A DNA stretch of 64,000 bases from Hahellaceae bacterium (GTDB lineage: Bacteria; Pseudomonadota; Gammaproteobacteria; Pseudomonadales; Oleiphilaceae). The position numbers and the translations under genes were made by a program. Within the stretch, counting starts at the first letter, position 1; each line of letters starts with the position of its first letter. The notes beneath the pieces were generated by a model. It saw only the letters and a list, made by a program, of their open reading frames with translations. It had not been told where the DNA came from and ran no database searches. The DNA lies in NCBI GenBank assembly GCA_016744695.1, contig JADGDV010000020.1, forward strand, positions 1 to 64,000, written 5' to 3'. Positions 43,085 to 54,536 of the stretch are shown piece by piece.

Positions 43085-45667
43085 ATGACTGAAGAAAGGC
43101 AAAATCAGGACGGTTTGTCTGAAGCTGAAAATAAAAAGCTAATTAAAGATATGCTTCAATCTGAATCAGGAGGACGGGCGTCTACAGGCCTATCTGCTAA
43201 AATTCTATTTGTTGTTCCTTTGTGTTGGTCTCTTTTTCAGCTTTGGGTTGCCTCCCCTTTACCATTTGAATTTAATATAGCGGTCTTCAATGAAGATCAG
43301 ACAAAATATGTGCATCTAGCTTTTGCATTATTTTTGGCTTTTACTGCATTTCCCATGTTTAAAAGTAGTACGGGGAAAATCCCCGCCTATGATTGGGTTT
43401 TAGCTTTACTTGGTACTGCAAGTGCTATGTATCTAATGTTTTTTAGGGATCAGTTGGCTGAGCGCGCTGGAGCCCCTATACCGCTAGATGTTGCCACCGG
43501 TGTTGTGGGTATGGTCTTACTACTAGAGGCTACTCGTCGAAGCTTGGGTATGCCTTTAATGGTTGTAGCTATTGTTTTTCTAATATATACCTTTGCTGGC
43601 GCTTACATGCCCGATGTTATCGCCCATAAAGGCGCTAGTCTTAATAAAACAATGTCTCATCAGTGGCTATCTACCGAAGGTGTATTTGGTGTTGCTTTAG
43701 GTGTGTCTGCCAGTTTTGTCTTTTTGTTTGTGCTTTTCGGTGCTTTGCTTGAGAGAGCGGGGGCAGGTAATTATTTTATAAAGGTCGCTTACTCCCTGTT
43801 AGGGCATATGCGAGGTGGTCCAGCCAAAGCGGCTGTTGTTGCAAGTGGTTTGAGCGGTCTTATTTCAGGTTCCTCAATCGCCAACGTAGTGACTACGGGT
43901 ACGTTCACCATTCCGTTAATGAAGCGAGTAGGTTTTTCTTCGACAAAGGCGGGTGCAATTGAGGTTGCCGCATCGACTAATGGCCAACTAACCCCTCCTA
44001 TTATGGGGGCTGCTGCTTTCTTGATGGTTGAGTATGTGGGTATTTCTTATCTAGAAGTTATTCGGCACGCTATTTTGCCTGCATTAATTTCTTATGTCGC
44101 CTTGGTTTATATTGTGCACCTTGAAGCGCTAAAGATGGGGATGGAAGGGGTAGAGAAGAGTGTTAAGTCGACACTTACTCAGAAATTATTGTCTTTCTTG
44201 ACGGTATTTATAGGGTTAATGTTGATTACCTTAATTGTATATTATGGTCTAGGTTGGATTAAGGACCTAGCGGGTGACTCTACAATCTATATTATTACAC
44301 CCTTGCTTTTAGCTGCTTATGTTGCATTAGTTAAATACGCATCGTTGTTCCCCGAGCTAGAGGTCGACAATGAAGATACTGATATGACCATTCTTCCCAA
44401 AGTCGGACCTACCGTAAAATCAGGGTTACACTTTCTTCTGCCTGTTGTTGTTTTGGTATGGATGCTCGCTGTTGAGCAGCGTTCGCCTGCATTATCTGCT
44501 TTTTGGGCGACCATGGTTATGTTGTTTATTGTACTTACACAAAAGCCTTTGTTTAGTTTCTTTAGAAAGCAGAATGAGTACCTTAGTGCTTTTCGAGATG
44601 GCGTAGATGATTGTTTTCACTCTCTTGTGACTGGTGCTCGAAATATGGTGGGCATTGGTGTTGCCACGGCCGCTGCGGGTATTGTAGTCGGAACAGTGAC
44701 CTTAACGGGTATTGGTTTAGTGATGACCGAGTTTGTAGAGTTTATTTCTGGTGGCTCTATGATCTTAATGTTGATATTTACTGCTGGCATAAGTTTAATT
44801 CTTGGCATGGGGTTACCTACAACGGCAAATTATATTGTTGTGTCAACCCTTATGGCGCCTGTTATTGTTACTTTAGGGGCTGAGCACGGGCTTATTGTTC
44901 CATTAATTGCTGTTCATTTATTTGTTTTCTATTTTGGTATTCTTGCGGATGATACGCCGCCCGTGGGGTTGGCCGCTTATGCGGCCGCAGCTATATCTGG
45001 TGGTGACCCTATTCGTACAGGAATACAAGGCTTCACCTATGATATACGCACGGCTATCTTGCCATTTATGTTTATCTTTAATACGCAGTTATTATTGATC
45101 GGTGTTGATACGTGGTATGAGTTGCTGTTGACCGTCTTTTCAGCGGTTGTGGCGATATTAGTCTTTTCAGCGGCTACTCAAGGGTATTGGTTAGTTAAAT
45201 CCCGTTTGTGGGAGTCACTTGTTTTAGTGCTTATTGCATTCACCATGTTTAGACCTGGATTTTGGTGGGATGAGATTTATCCGCCTTTAGTGCAGGTTGG
45301 TGCTGAGCAAATTTATCAGGAAATTGATGCTACACCTGTCGATGGCCAACTTAGAATAATTGTTGAGGGGGAAACCCTTGATGGTGACTTTGTTAATAAG
45401 CGAGTAATGCTTTTAATGTCTGAAGGTGCGTCACCTGAAGAGCGGCTTAAAGAAGCAGGCCTAGAGTTAAGGAAAGATGATGGGGTAATGATTGTTGATA
45501 CTCTGGGCTTTGGCTCTCAGGCGGAGCAATCGGGTGTTGATTTTGACTGGGAAGTAAAGTCAGTTGAGAAAAGAACGGACAGGCCATCCAAAGAATGGAT
45601 GTTTATTCCTGCGATGCTGCTTTTGTTAATGCTGGGCTGGTATCAGAATAGACGAAAAGAAAGTTAA
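43085..45667 (+). CDS. TRAP transporter fused permease (4TM/12TM) with DUF3394
   Basis: The product has 860 residues. It fuses the DctQ-like and DctM-like subunits: a small helix bundle near 40-180 and a large one near 200-700 with GLSGLISGSSIANVVTTGTF and ILGMGLPTTANYIV. The last ~180 residues, with a late membrane pass, resemble DUF3394. It imports a solute with Na+ using the TAXI receptor. Confidence 0.92.
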   Translation: MTEERQNQDGLSEAENKKLIKDMLQSESGGRASTGLSAKILFVVPLCWSLFQLWVASPLPFEFNIAVFNEDQTKYVHLAFALFLAFTAFPMFKSSTGKIPAYDWVLALLGTASAMYLMFFRDQLAERAGAPIPLDVATGVVGMVLLLEATRRSLGMPLMVVAIVFLIYTFAGAYMPDVIAHKGASLNKTMSHQWLSTEGVFGVALGVSASFVFLFVLFGALLERAGAGNYFIKVAYSLLGHMRGGPAKAAVVASGLSGLISGSSIANVVTTGTFTIPLMKRVGFSSTKAGAIEVAASTNGQLTPPIMGAAAFLMVEYVGISYLEVIRHAILPALISYVALVYIVHLEALKMGMEGVEKSVKSTLTQKLLSFLTVFIGLMLITLIVYYGLGWIKDLAGDSTIYIITPLLLAAYVALVKYASLFPELEVDNEDTDMTILPKVGPTVKSGLHFLLPVVVLVWMLAVEQRSPALSAFWATMVMLFIVLTQKPLFSFFRKQNEYLSAFRDGVDDCFHSLVTGARNMVGIGVATAAAGIVVGTVTLTGIGLVMTEFVEFISGGSMILMLIFTAGISLILGMGLPTTANYIVVSTLMAPVIVTLGAEHGLIVPLIAVHLFVFYFGILADDTPPVGLAAYAAAAISGGDPIRTGIQGFTYDIRTAILPFMFIFNTQLLLIGVDTWYELLLTVFSAVVAILVFSAATQGYWLVKSRLWESLVLVLIAFTMFRPGFWWDEIYPPLVQVGAEQIYQEIDATPVDGQLRIIVEGETLDGDFVNKRVMLLMSEGASPEERLKEAGLELRKDDGVMIVDTLGFGSQAEQSGVDFDWEVKSVEKRTDRPSKEWMFIPAMLLLLMLGWYQNRRKES

Positions 45668-45682
45668 TACTGGTACGATGTC

Positions 45683-45714
45683 TTCCTGTGGCCTGACCAC
45701 AGGAGGCATTTTTT
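45683..45714 (+). terminator. Intrinsic terminator of the TRAP operon
   Basis: 8-bp stem TCCTGTGG / CCACAGGA with a short loop, followed by GGCA and a run of seven T. It lies 16 bases after the permease stop and 170 bases before thrS. Confidence 0.85.
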
Positions 45715-45883
45715 TATCACGTCCTCTTGGTTATTCTAATAATTGTTAACTAAATCATTTATTAATCAATTAATCCCCCTTCAATTAATGGTAATCATTA
45801 TTTCATCTTGTTAGAATCGCCTGTTCGATTTTGTAGCTCATGTGATCTTTAGTAGGGATCACCACTGTAAGGAGTTTTATTGT

Positions 45884-47806
45884 ATGCCAGTCATTACTCT
45901 TCCTGATGGAAGTACACGTTCATTTGATAGTTCAATTACTGTTGGCGGTGTTGCTGCGGACATTGGTCCTGGTTTAGCGAAAGCGGCATTAGCAGGTAAA
46001 ATTAATGGCGAGGTCGTAGATACTTCTCACCTTATAGAAACCGATGTGGAATTGGCGATTATTACTGATCGTGATGACGAAGGTATAGATATTATTCGTC
46101 ACTCAAGCGCTCATCTTTTAGCGATGGCCACACAGCAAATATTCCCTAGTGCTCAAGTTACTATTGGCCCTGTAATTGAAGATGGGTTCTTTTACGATTT
46201 TGCTTTTGAGCGGGCTTTCACTCCTGATGATCTCATTTTAATTGAAAAGAGAATGAGTGAGCTAGCTAAAGAAGCACTACCTATTACTCGCTCTATAATG
46301 TCGCGTAATGAGGCGGTAAAACTCTTTGAAGAAAAGGGTGAAAAGTATAAAGTTGAAATTATTCAGGATATCCCTGGTGATCAAGACCTTTCTTTTTATC
46401 AGCAGGGTGATTTTGTCGATCTTTGCCGTGGTCCTCATGTTCCCTCTACGGCTCACATAAAAGCATTTAAGCTTACTAAGGTGGCTGGGGCTTATTGGCG
46501 CGGCGACTCAAATAATGAAATGCTTCAGCGTATATATGGTACAGCATGGCCTAATAAAAAGGCGCTAAAAGCCTATGTGCATAGAATAGAAGAAGCTGAA
46601 AAGCGTGATCATCGTAAAATATCTAAAAAATTAGATTTCTACCATACACAGGAAGAAGCGCCAGGTATGGTGTTCTGGCATCCAAAAGGCTGGGCAATAT
46701 ATAACGTATTAGAAAATTACATGCGTAATATACTAAATCGACAGGGCTACGAAGAAGTAAAAACGCCACAGTTGGTTGATCGTTCACTGTGGGAGCGTTC
46801 AGGGCACTGGGACAAGTTTAGTGACATGATGTTTACTACCCACTCTGAAAGCCGTGACTTTGCTGTTAAGCCCATGAACTGCCCTTGCCATGTTCAGATA
46901 TTCAATCAAGGGCTTAAAAGTCACAAAGATTTGCCTTTGCGTTTGGCTGAATTTGGCTCTTGTCACCGAAACGAGCCTTCAGGAACACTTCACGGTTTAA
47001 TGCGAGTTAGAAACTTTACGCAAGATGATGCGCATATTTTCTGTACAGAAGCGCAGATGCAAGATGAAGTGTCTAAGTTTATTGATTTATTGTTTGAGGT
47101 TTATAAAGATTTCGGTTTTGAAGATATTATCTTAAAGCTATCAACCCGACCTGAGAAACGTGTTGGGTCAGATGAAGTTTGGGATCGTTCTGAAGCGGCG
47201 CTTGAAGAAGCACTTAATAGTAAAGGGCTTGATTGGGATTTGCTTCCCGGTGAAGGTGCTTTTTATGGGCCTAAAATTGAGTTCTCACTAAAAGATTGTA
47301 TTGGACGTGTTTGGCAGTGCGGAACAATTCAGGTTGATTTTTCAATGCCTGGTCGTTTAAGTGCTCAATATGTGTCTGATGATCAAAGTCGTCAAACACC
47401 TGTCATGTTACATAGAGCTATATTAGGTTCTTTTGAGCGATTTATTGGAATTCTAATTGAGCAGTACGAAGGTGCATTTCCTTTTTGGCTTGCTCCTGAA
47501 CAGGTGGCTATACTCAATATTACTGATCGACAGGACGATTATTGCCGAAAATTGTCAGAAAAGTTGAAAGATCAAGGAAATCGAGTGCATCTGGACTTGA
47601 GAAATGAGAAGATTGGCTTTAAAATTCGTGAGCACACATTAAACAAGATTCCTTTTCTGCTGGTTATCGGCGATAAGGAAGTCGAAAATCAAACGGTCGC
47701 CGTTCGAACTCGCACAGGAGAAGATCTGGGCGTAATGAAGTTGGAAGAGCTCGATGCTCTATTTCAGAATGAAATGGCGAAAAAAGGCCGGATTACAGCG
47801 GAGTAA
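45884..47806 (+). CDS. thrS: Threonyl-tRNA synthetase
   Basis: The product has 640 residues from ATG 45884, which has AAGGAG 11 bases upstream (45868-45874). An in-frame ATG at 45842 would add 14 non-conserved residues. It contains the TGS domain (1-60), the editing domain with [10 protein letters not shown] and the class II catalytic core ([22 protein letters not shown]) and the anticodon domain at the end. It charges tRNA-Thr with threonine and edits Ser. Confidence 0.97.
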   Translation: MPVITLPDGSTRSFDSSITVGGVAADIGPGLAKAALAGKINGEVVDTSHLIETDVELAIITDRDDEGIDIIRHSSAHLLAMATQQIFPSAQVTIGPVIEDGFFYDFAFERAFTPDDLILIEKRMSELAKEALPITRSIMSRNEAVKLFEEKGEKYKVEIIQDIPGDQDLSFYQQGDFVDLCRGPHVPSTAHIKAFKLTKVAGAYWRGDSNNEMLQRIYGTAWPNKKALKAYVHRIEEAEKRDHRKISKKLDFYHTQEEAPGMVFWHPKGWAIYNVLENYMRNILNRQGYEEVKTPQLVDRSLWERSGHWDKFSDMMFTTHSESRDFAVKPMNCPCHVQIFNQGLKSHKDLPLRLAEFGSCHRNEPSGTLHGLMRVRNFTQDDAHIFCTEAQMQDEVSKFIDLLFEVYKDFGFEDIILKLSTRPEKRVGSDEVWDRSEAALEEALNSKGLDWDLLPGEGAFYGPKIEFSLKDCIGRVWQCGTIQVDFSMPGRLSAQYVSDDQSRQTPVMLHRAILGSFERFIGILIEQYEGAFPFWLAPEQVAILNITDRQDDYCRKLSEKLKDQGNRVHLDLRNEKIGFKIREHTLNKIPFLLVIGDKEVENQTVAVRTRTGEDLGVMKLEELDALFQNEMAKKGRITAE

Positions 47807-47811
47807 TAACA

Positions 47812-48348
47812 ATTAAGCGTAATAGTCAGGGTAGCCGAGCTAAAAAGGCTCAAATAAACCAGCATATTGAAGCCACAGAATGTCGCCTTATTGGGGCCGA
47901 CGGCGAACAGGTTGGGATTGTAGCGGTGAAAGATGCCATAGATATGGCTCAGAAACTCAGTCTTGACTTGGTTCAAATTGCCGACTCTGACCCAATAGTC
48001 TGTAAAATTATGGACTATGGAAAGAAGGTTTTTGAAGAGAAAAAGCAGAAGGCGGCACAGCGCAAGAAGCAGAAGCAAACCCAGGTTAAAGAAATTAAAT
48101 TAAGACCAGGGACGGAAGAAGGGGATTATCAGGTAAAACTGCGCAACCTGATACGTTTCCTTGAAACCGGGGACAAAGCTAAGGTAACAATTCGTTACCG
48201 AGGCCGCGAGATGGCACATCAGGAGATCGGCATGGCACTACTTATGCGAATCGAAAAAGATTTGGAAGAGTATGGCGCTGTCGAACAAAGGCCGAAGATG
48301 GAAGGTCGGCAGATGATGATGGTAATCGCCCCTAAAAAGAAAAAGTAA
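47812..48348 (+). CDS. infC: Translation initiation factor IF-3 (ATT start)
   Basis: The product has 178 residues with the non-standard start codon ATT at 47812. GGAG precedes it by 8 bases and the thrS stop by 5. Residues [15 protein letters not shown] follow, then the conserved [24 protein letters not shown] and [14 protein letters not shown] rare AUU start is conserved in infC and lets IF-3 repress its own translation. Only the later ATG (47926) would truncate a large part of the N-domain. Confidence 0.93.
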   Translation: MKRNSQGSRAKKAQINQHIEATECRLIGADGEQVGIVAVKDAIDMAQKLSLDLVQIADSDPIVCKIMDYGKKVFEEKKQKAAQRKKQKQTQVKEIKLRPGTEEGDYQVKLRNLIRFLETGDKAKVTIRYRGREMAHQEIGMALLMRIEKDLEEYGAVEQRPKMEGRQMMMVIAPKKKK

Positions 48349-48472
48349 CATTGACGTAAGTAGAGCTCTCTGAAGAATATTTAGCTGTTTTTAAAATAGT
48401 TAGATATGTATTCGGAGGGATATCCTATTTGCAGAGTTACTCCTTTTATTAACGAATGCGGAGTAGATAATT

Positions 48473-48661
48473 ATGCCTAAAATGAAAACCAAGCGCGGGG
48501 CAGCAAAGCGCTTTAAAAAGACAGCTAGCGGATTTAAGCACAAGCAATCCTTCACCAGCCACATCCTGACGAAGAAAAGCACCAAACGTAAGCGTCAGTT
48601 ACGTGGATGTAAGCAAGTAGCAGCGAGTGATCAGCCAATGATCAGACGTATGTTAGCTTAA
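48473..48661 (+). CDS. rpmI: Ribosomal protein L35
   Basis: The product, 62 residues, is highly basic, with the L35 pattern [17 protein letters not shown] and [12 protein letters not shown] precedes the start. It lies 124 bp after infC and 40 bp before rplT, the usual order. In E. coli, L20 represses this pair by binding the leader; the 124-bp gap could hold such a site. Confidence 0.96.
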   Translation: MPKMKTKRGAAKRFKKTASGFKHKQSFTSHILTKKSTKRKRQLRGCKQVAASDQPMIRRMLA

Positions 48662-48701
48662 TAATCGAACCAATTTAACGATTAGATAGAAGGATTGTAA
48701 T

Positions 48702-49058
48702 ATGCCTCGCGTAAAACGTGGTGTCGTCGCACGTCGTCGTCACAAGAAAGTTCTAAAGCAAGCAAAAGGTTACTATGGTGCTCGTAGTCGAGTTTACCGC
48801 GTAGCTAAACAAGCGGTTATTAAAGCAGGTCAATATGCTTACCGTGACCGTCGTCAGCGTAAGCGTCAGTTCCGTGCTCTATGGATCGCGCGTATTAATG
48901 CTGGAGCTCGTATAAACGGTATGTCATATAGCCGTTTTATTGCAGGACTTAAAAAAGCAAATGTTGAAATTGATCGTAAGGTTCTAGCGGACTTAGCGAT
49001 GAATGAAAAGAATGCATTTGCAGCCGTTGTAGAAGTAGCAAAAGCAGCTCTTGCTTAA
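48702..49058 (+). CDS. rplT: Ribosomal protein L20
   Basis: The product has 118 residues. L20 pattern: [51 protein letters not shown]. Required early in 50S assembly and a translational autoregulator in related bacteria. Confidence 0.97.
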   Translation: MPRVKRGVVARRRHKKVLKQAKGYYGARSRVYRVAKQAVIKAGQYAYRDRRQRKRQFRALWIARINAGARINGMSYSRFIAGLKKANVEIDRKVLADLAMNEKNAFAAVVEVAKAALA

Positions 49059-49083
49059 ATAGCTCTTCGCAACTGTAAAAAGT

Positions 49084-49116
49084 ATGCAAGACACATCAGT
49101 TGGTACGTTCTATTAA
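49084..49116 (+). promoter_or_regulatory. Candidate pheST leader peptide
   Basis: A 10-codon open frame (MQDTSVGTFY) ends 20 bases before a strong terminator that precedes pheS. In E. coli, pheST is attenuated through a Phe-rich leader peptide (PheM). This one has only one Phe and one Tyr at its end and no clear ribosome site, so it is a weak candidate. Confidence 0.25.
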
Positions 49117-49135
49117 TCACTTGATGTTGTCCAAT

Positions 49136-50208
<1,073 letters not shown>

Positions 50209-50284
50209 CGTCTTAAGTAAAATAAACAGATACGACATCTTAAGACAATCTGACATATACAACACCAAATTTAGTGGGAAAAAA

Positions 50285-52660
50285 ATGAAATTCAGCGAAC
50301 AGTGGCTAAGGGAGTGGGTTAATCCCGATATCAATACAGAAGAACTTGTTTCTCAAATCACGATGGCAGGCCTCGAGGTTGATGGTGTAGAGTTCGTTGC
50401 AGGTGAATTTAGTGGTGTTGTGGTTGGTGAGGTTGTATCCACAGAAAAGCATCCTGATGCTGATAAATTAAGTGTTTGCCAAGTTCGTGCAGGAGGGGAA
50501 ACTTTTCAGGTTGTATGTGGCGCACCTAATGTAAGGGAAGGCTTAAAAGTTCCATTTGCACAAATTGGTGCAGTGTTGCCTGGCAATTTTAAAATAAAGA
50601 AAGCAAAGCTAAGGGGTGTTGAGTCTCAAGGCATGCTTTGTGCTGAAGCTGAATTGGGAATGTCAGATTCATCTGATGGTTTGATGGAACTGCCTTGGTC
50701 GGCAGCTACAGGTCAAGACTTTAGAGAGTACATGAATCTTGATGACCGTATAATTGATGTCGACTTAACACCTAATCGTAGTGATTGCTTGTCTATTGCA
50801 GGTTTAGCTCGTGAAGTAGGTGTATTAAATAAATGTTTAGTTGAAGCGCCTAAAGTAAATGAAGTTGAATCAACGATCACAGATACATTTTGCATTAACA
50901 TAGATGCTCCAGAAGCTTGCCCTCGATATATGGGGCGTATTATCCGAAATGTTAATGTTCAGGCAGAGACACCGCTTTGGATGAAAGAGAAGCTTAGACG
51001 TAGTGGGCTTAGAAGTATTGACCCTGTTGTTGATGTTACAAATTTCATTTTGTTGGAATTTGGACAACCGATGCATGCCTTTGATCTAGATAGCCTTACA
51101 GGTTCTCTAAATGTTCGGATGGCTAACGATAAAGAAAAAATCACTTTGCTTGATGGGCAGGATATTGAGCTGCTATCAAATACTTTAGTCATTGCTGATG
51201 AAGTGCGTGCGCTAGCGATTGCTGGTGTGATGGGGGGAGAGCATTCAAGTGTTAAAGAGTCTACAACAAATATATTTCTTGAATGCGCATTTTTTGACCC
51301 AATAACTATTGCCGGTAAAGCGCGATCTTATGGTATGCATACTGACTCCTCTCACCGATTTGAAAGAGGTGTCGACTATAAGTTGCAAGGCAATATGATT
51401 GAAAGAGCGACTGAACTGCTATTAAATATTACGGGTGGTGAAGTTGGTCCTATTTCTGAAAAGACCTCAAAAGAGCACTTGCCATCTAGAGAGCTTGTGG
51501 AGCTTCGTTATTTACGAGTGGAATCTCTGTTGGGTTTAAAGGTTGATAAAATAGAAATAGAAGAAATCCTGACCCGTCTTGGCTTACGTATTGATAAGCT
51601 CACTAAAGAAGGCTGGCTTATTAATGTGCCATCTTATCGTTTCGATATTTCAATTGAAGCTGATTTGATTGAAGAAATAGGTCGAATTTACGGTTATAAC
51701 AATTTACCTGTTACTACGCCTTTTGGAAATCTTACACTTAAACCGCATGATGAAGCGGTTACGCCTATTGCTGATATTCAGAATCATTTGGTTACTCTAG
51801 GGTTCCAGGAAGCGATTACTTACAGTTTTGTTGACCCTGCCTTGCAGAAAAAAATTGATCCTGATAATGACGGAATTGCATTAGCTAACCCTATTTCTGC
51901 AGACCTTTCTGTCATGCGAACATCGTTATGGACTGGCTTATTAAAGGCATTAGTACATAATCAAAATCGTCAGCAAGAACGTATTCGATTATTTGAGTCA
52001 GGACTTCGTTTTATTAGTAAGGGTGATGAAATTGAGCAAACACCGATGTTATCGGGTGTCGTAAGTGGTGCTCGCTATCCTGAAAACTGGACTAACAACG
52101 GTAAAGATTCACTTGATTTTTATGACGTAAAGGCAGACTTAGAGTCTCTTTTTGCTCGTTTAGGTGGGGATTTCGAGTTCAAAAGTGGTAATTTACCTGC
52201 TCTACACCCAGGGCAAACTGCTGAAATTGTTAAAAATGGTAAAATAATTGGGCATTTGGGCGCTTTGCATCCGGAAATTCATAAATCCCTTAATTTAAAT
52301 GGCTCGGTTTATTTATTTGAGCTATGCTTAAATGAAATCGTTACGGGTAAGGTGCCGCGATGTAAAGAATTTTCGAAATTTCCGGAAGTTCGCCGAGATT
52401 TAGCTATCATTGTTAAACAAGCAATAAATTATAGTGATGTAAAATCTGCAATCATTGAGAAGGCTGGTGATTATCTTATCGACCTGAAAGTGTTTGATGT
52501 GTACCAGGGGCAGGGAGTAGAGCCAGGCATGAAGAGTTTGGCTATCGGTGCAACTTGGCAGCATGTTGAAAGAACACTGAACGAAGATGAGATTGCACAA
52601 ACTTTTAACGACATAATTGATGTTTTAAAAGACCGATTTGGTGCAATACTAAGGAGTTAA
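50285..52660 (+). CDS. pheT: Phenylalanyl-tRNA synthetase beta subunit
   Basis: The product has 791 residues. It opens MKFSEQWLREWVNP, then a tRNA-binding EMAP-like domain (CQVRAGGETFQVVCGAPNV), the B3/B4 editing region, and a C-terminal anticodon-binding domain ending at 791. It follows pheS and precedes ihfA by 3 bp. Confidence 0.97.
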   Translation: MKFSEQWLREWVNPDINTEELVSQITMAGLEVDGVEFVAGEFSGVVVGEVVSTEKHPDADKLSVCQVRAGGETFQVVCGAPNVREGLKVPFAQIGAVLPGNFKIKKAKLRGVESQGMLCAEAELGMSDSSDGLMELPWSAATGQDFREYMNLDDRIIDVDLTPNRSDCLSIAGLAREVGVLNKCLVEAPKVNEVESTITDTFCINIDAPEACPRYMGRIIRNVNVQAETPLWMKEKLRRSGLRSIDPVVDVTNFILLEFGQPMHAFDLDSLTGSLNVRMANDKEKITLLDGQDIELLSNTLVIADEVRALAIAGVMGGEHSSVKESTTNIFLECAFFDPITIAGKARSYGMHTDSSHRFERGVDYKLQGNMIERATELLLNITGGEVGPISEKTSKEHLPSRELVELRYLRVESLLGLKVDKIEIEEILTRLGLRIDKLTKEGWLINVPSYRFDISIEADLIEEIGRIYGYNNLPVTTPFGNLTLKPHDEAVTPIADIQNHLVTLGFQEAITYSFVDPALQKKIDPDNDGIALANPISADLSVMRTSLWTGLLKALVHNQNRQQERIRLFESGLRFISKGDEIEQTPMLSGVVSGARYPENWTNNGKDSLDFYDVKADLESLFARLGGDFEFKSGNLPALHPGQTAEIVKNGKIIGHLGALHPEIHKSLNLNGSVYLFELCLNEIVTGKVPRCKEFSKFPEVRRDLAIIVKQAINYSDVKSAIIEKAGDYLIDLKVFDVYQGQGVEPGMKSLAIGATWQHVERTLNEDEIAQTFNDIIDVLKDRFGAILRS

Positions 52661-52663
52661 TGA

Positions 52664-52966
52664 ATGGGTGCTTTAACAAAGGCTGATATGGCTGAGCGCC
52701 TCTACGAAGAAGTGGGCTTGAATAAAAGAGAAGCAAAGGAAATGGTCGAGTCATTTTTTGACGAGGTCAGATCCTCACTGGGTCATAATGAACAAGTGAA
52801 GCTCTCCGGATTCGGGAACTTTGATCTTCGAGACAAAAAACAACGCCCTGGGCGCAATCCTAAAACGGGGGAAGAAATCCCTATTACTGCTCGTAGAGTA
52901 GTTACGTTTCGCCCTGGCCAGAAGCTAAAAGCAAAAGTAGAAGCATATGCTGGAACCCAGTCATAA
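52664..52966 (+). CDS. ihfA: Integration host factor alpha subunit
   Basis: The product has 100 residues. HU/IHF fold: [40 protein letters not shown] (DNA-binding arm), [13 protein letters not shown]. It bends DNA as a heterodimer with IhfB. The order pheT-ihfA-merR is conserved in gammaproteobacteria. It overlaps the next gene by 20 bases. Confidence 0.97.
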   Translation: MGALTKADMAERLYEEVGLNKREAKEMVESFFDEVRSSLGHNEQVKLSGFGNFDLRDKKQRPGRNPKTGEEIPITARRVVTFRPGQKLKAKVEAYAGTQS

Positions 52967-53303
52967 CGACGAATTGCCACCAATACCTGGCAAACGTTAT
53001 TTTACCATAGGTGAGGTAAGCGACCTGTGTAGCGTAAAAGCACATGTTTTACGCTATTGGGAGCAAGAATTCCCTCAACTATCGCCTGTAAAGAGGCGTG
53101 GAAACCGTCGTTATTATCAACGGCAAGATGTATTGACTATACGTCAAATACGCAGCCTGCTGTACGATCAGGGTTATACTATTGGTGGTGCTAAGCAGAA
53201 GCTGACTAATGAAGATAGTGTGGAAGATTCTAATCAGTATCATCAGATAATTCATCAGATGATTTCTGAGTTAGAGGATGTTCTTGTGGTGCTTAATAAT
53301 TAG
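52947..53303 (+). CDS. MerR-family regulator next to ihfA
   Basis: The product has 118 residues. [28 protein letters not shown], then [20 protein letters not shown]. It has the short C-terminal helical part usual for the YcgE-like MerR gene found after ihfA. The effector and target are unknown. A strong terminator follows. Confidence 0.9.
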   Translation: MLEPSHNDELPPIPGKRYFTIGEVSDLCSVKAHVLRYWEQEFPQLSPVKRRGNRRYYQRQDVLTIRQIRSLLYDQGYTIGGAKQKLTNEDSVEDSNQYHQIIHQMISELEDVLVVLNN

Positions 53304-53325
53304 TTGCTATCTTGTAGTCATATAA

Positions 53326-53350
53326 AACGCCCGCTATTGCGGGTGTTTTT
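53326..53350 (+). terminator. Intrinsic terminator after the merR gene
   Basis: 9-bp stem AACGCCCGC / GCGGGTGTT (one G-T pair), TATT loop, and T-run. It ends the pheST-ihfA-merR transcript. Confidence 0.9.
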
Positions 53351-53413
53351 GTTTGTTAGGAAATAAATATAGATTTCTTTATTTATCAAGATAGTTAGGT
53401 TATTATTCCCACC

Positions 53414-53442
53414 CGCTTAAGGAGGCCCCTTTAACTTAAGCG
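53414..53442. repeat. Inverted repeat upstream of tRNA-Pro
   Basis: 8-bp arms CGCTTAAG (53414-53421) and CTTAAGCG (53435-53442) with a 13-base spacer. It could be an operator or a weak hairpin in the tRNA promoter region. No function is established. Confidence 0.35.
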
Positions 53443-53488
53443 AGCACTTAGATCTTAAAAAGTTAATACATTAAGATTTATAGAGTGT

Positions 53489-53565
53489 CGGGATGTAGCG
53501 CAGCCTGGTAGCGTACATGTCTGGGGGACATGTGGTCGTGGGTTCGAATCTCGCCATCCCGACCA
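53489..53565 (+). tRNA. tRNA-Pro (anticodon GGG)
   Basis: 77 nt with encoded CCA. Acceptor CGGGATG pairs with CATCCCG, and the anticodon loop CTGGGGG gives GGG. The T-arm TGGGTTCGAATCTCG closes with a G-T. The 3' end lies 4 bases from the stop codon of the convergent XRE-like gene. Confidence 0.96.
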
Positions 53566-53569
53566 ATTT

Positions 53570-54394
53570 TTATTCTTCTTTCGTTGACTCTTCGTTAGTT
53601 TCAAATTCAACATTTTCTTGCTCTGCAATAAAGTGCAGTGACATATTAAATGCTTTTTGTGTGAATTCTAATACTTTCTTATATCCGTCATCAGATAATT
53701 TTCGGGCTTCATCATGAGACCTGAAAATATTAATAAATTGCCTTTCTCTTTCATATTGTAAAGGGAGCCGCCCTAAGCCCCAATCATTAAGTATTTTCCA
53801 AATTTCCGGATTGTAGGTTCTTGTGTACTTAATAATAAAAGGTATTGGATCATTGCGTGCTAGTAATGCTGATATTCTTAAGATAAGTTCAAAGGATAGT
53901 GTGGATGTTCCGTTTTCAACGGCTTCAAGTAGTGTCTTATCTTTCAGATTTAAGGCATCATTCATTTCAGAAACGGTTAATCCAGCTACCTCTCGTAAGT
54001 CTTTAAGTGACTGACCCGCGGCTAACATTAGTTTGAGTTGATCTTGAGACTGTATGAGAACTTTACCGACCTTTAGCGAGGTCTTGGTTGTCTTTTTAGC
54101 AAACTTGAATGCAGAAGAGGTGAGGCCGCTTAACCTATTAATTAATGTTTCATCTTCACCATCCTCCCCATATTCTTCTATGTCAGGATCGTTTTTTGTT
54201 TCAGTCTTTTGTTTGATACTTTCATCTTGCTCTTCTTGAATTGCTTGTTCTTGTGGCTCCTCAGTTACTCCTGCGGGCTTAGGTTTTTTTATAGTTTGAT
54301 CGGGTATCCCGTAAAATTCTTCATTATCTGTGTCTAAATCCTCTTTAAGGAAAGGTTCAAGGGCATTATGTTTATCTTGATTATCCTGACTCAT
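53570..54394 (-). CDS. XRE-like helix-turn-helix protein with acidic N-terminus
   Basis: The product has 274 residues. An acidic, disordered N-terminus (~1-85, rich in Glu, Asp, Gln) is followed by a basic stretch (KFAKKTTKTSLKVGK) and an HTH domain (LKDLREVAGLTVSEMNDALN, ~130-180). The last ~90 residues are helical. No sensor domain is recognised. Related genes occur in marine gammaproteobacteria. It stands alone between tRNA-Pro and prc. Confidence 0.75.
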   Translation of the reverse strand: MSQDNQDKHNALEPFLKEDLDTDNEEFYGIPDQTIKKPKPAGVTEEPQEQAIQEEQDESIKQKTETKNDPDIEEYGEDGEDETLINRLSGLTSSAFKFAKKTTKTSLKVGKVLIQSQDQLKLMLAAGQSLKDLREVAGLTVSEMNDALNLKDKTLLEAVENGTSTLSFELILRISALLARNDPIPFIIKYTRTYNPEIWKILNDWGLGRLPLQYERERQFINIFRSHDEARKLSDDGYKKVLEFTQKAFNMSLHFIAEQENVEFETNEESTKEE

Positions 54395-54483
54395 TGGCTG
54401 TAATCCTTTTCTAAAATCTAAGCGTTCTATATTTTTAGTCTAGCGTTATTTATGAGGAAGGAAACACTGAAGAGGAGGGTTTG

Positions 54484-54529
54484 ACACAGGACGATCAGGT
54501 AGTGGTTATTTAACCTGATTGTCCTGTGT
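54484..54529. terminator. Long hairpin downstream of prc
   Basis: 17-bp stem (one G-T pair) with arms 54484-54500 and 54513-54529 and a 12-base loop, starting 7 bases past the prc stop on the minus strand. There is no T-run after it on that strand, so it is more like an RNA-stabilising or Rho-dependent end than a classical intrinsic terminator. Confidence 0.6.
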
Positions 54530-54536
54530 GTATAAT

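Noticed and set aside
44611-44883. Plus-strand open frame inside the TRAP permease gene
   Set aside because: Shadow frame with extreme Trp/Cys/Tyr content; the permease frame is conserved over the same bases.
45842-45883. Upstream start for thrS
   Set aside because: AAGGAG is placed for ATG 45884, and the extra residues are not like ThrRS N-termini.
53489-53565. tRNA-Pro as an integration site
   Set aside because: No integrase gene, no direct repeat of the tRNA 3' end and no island-like content nearby.
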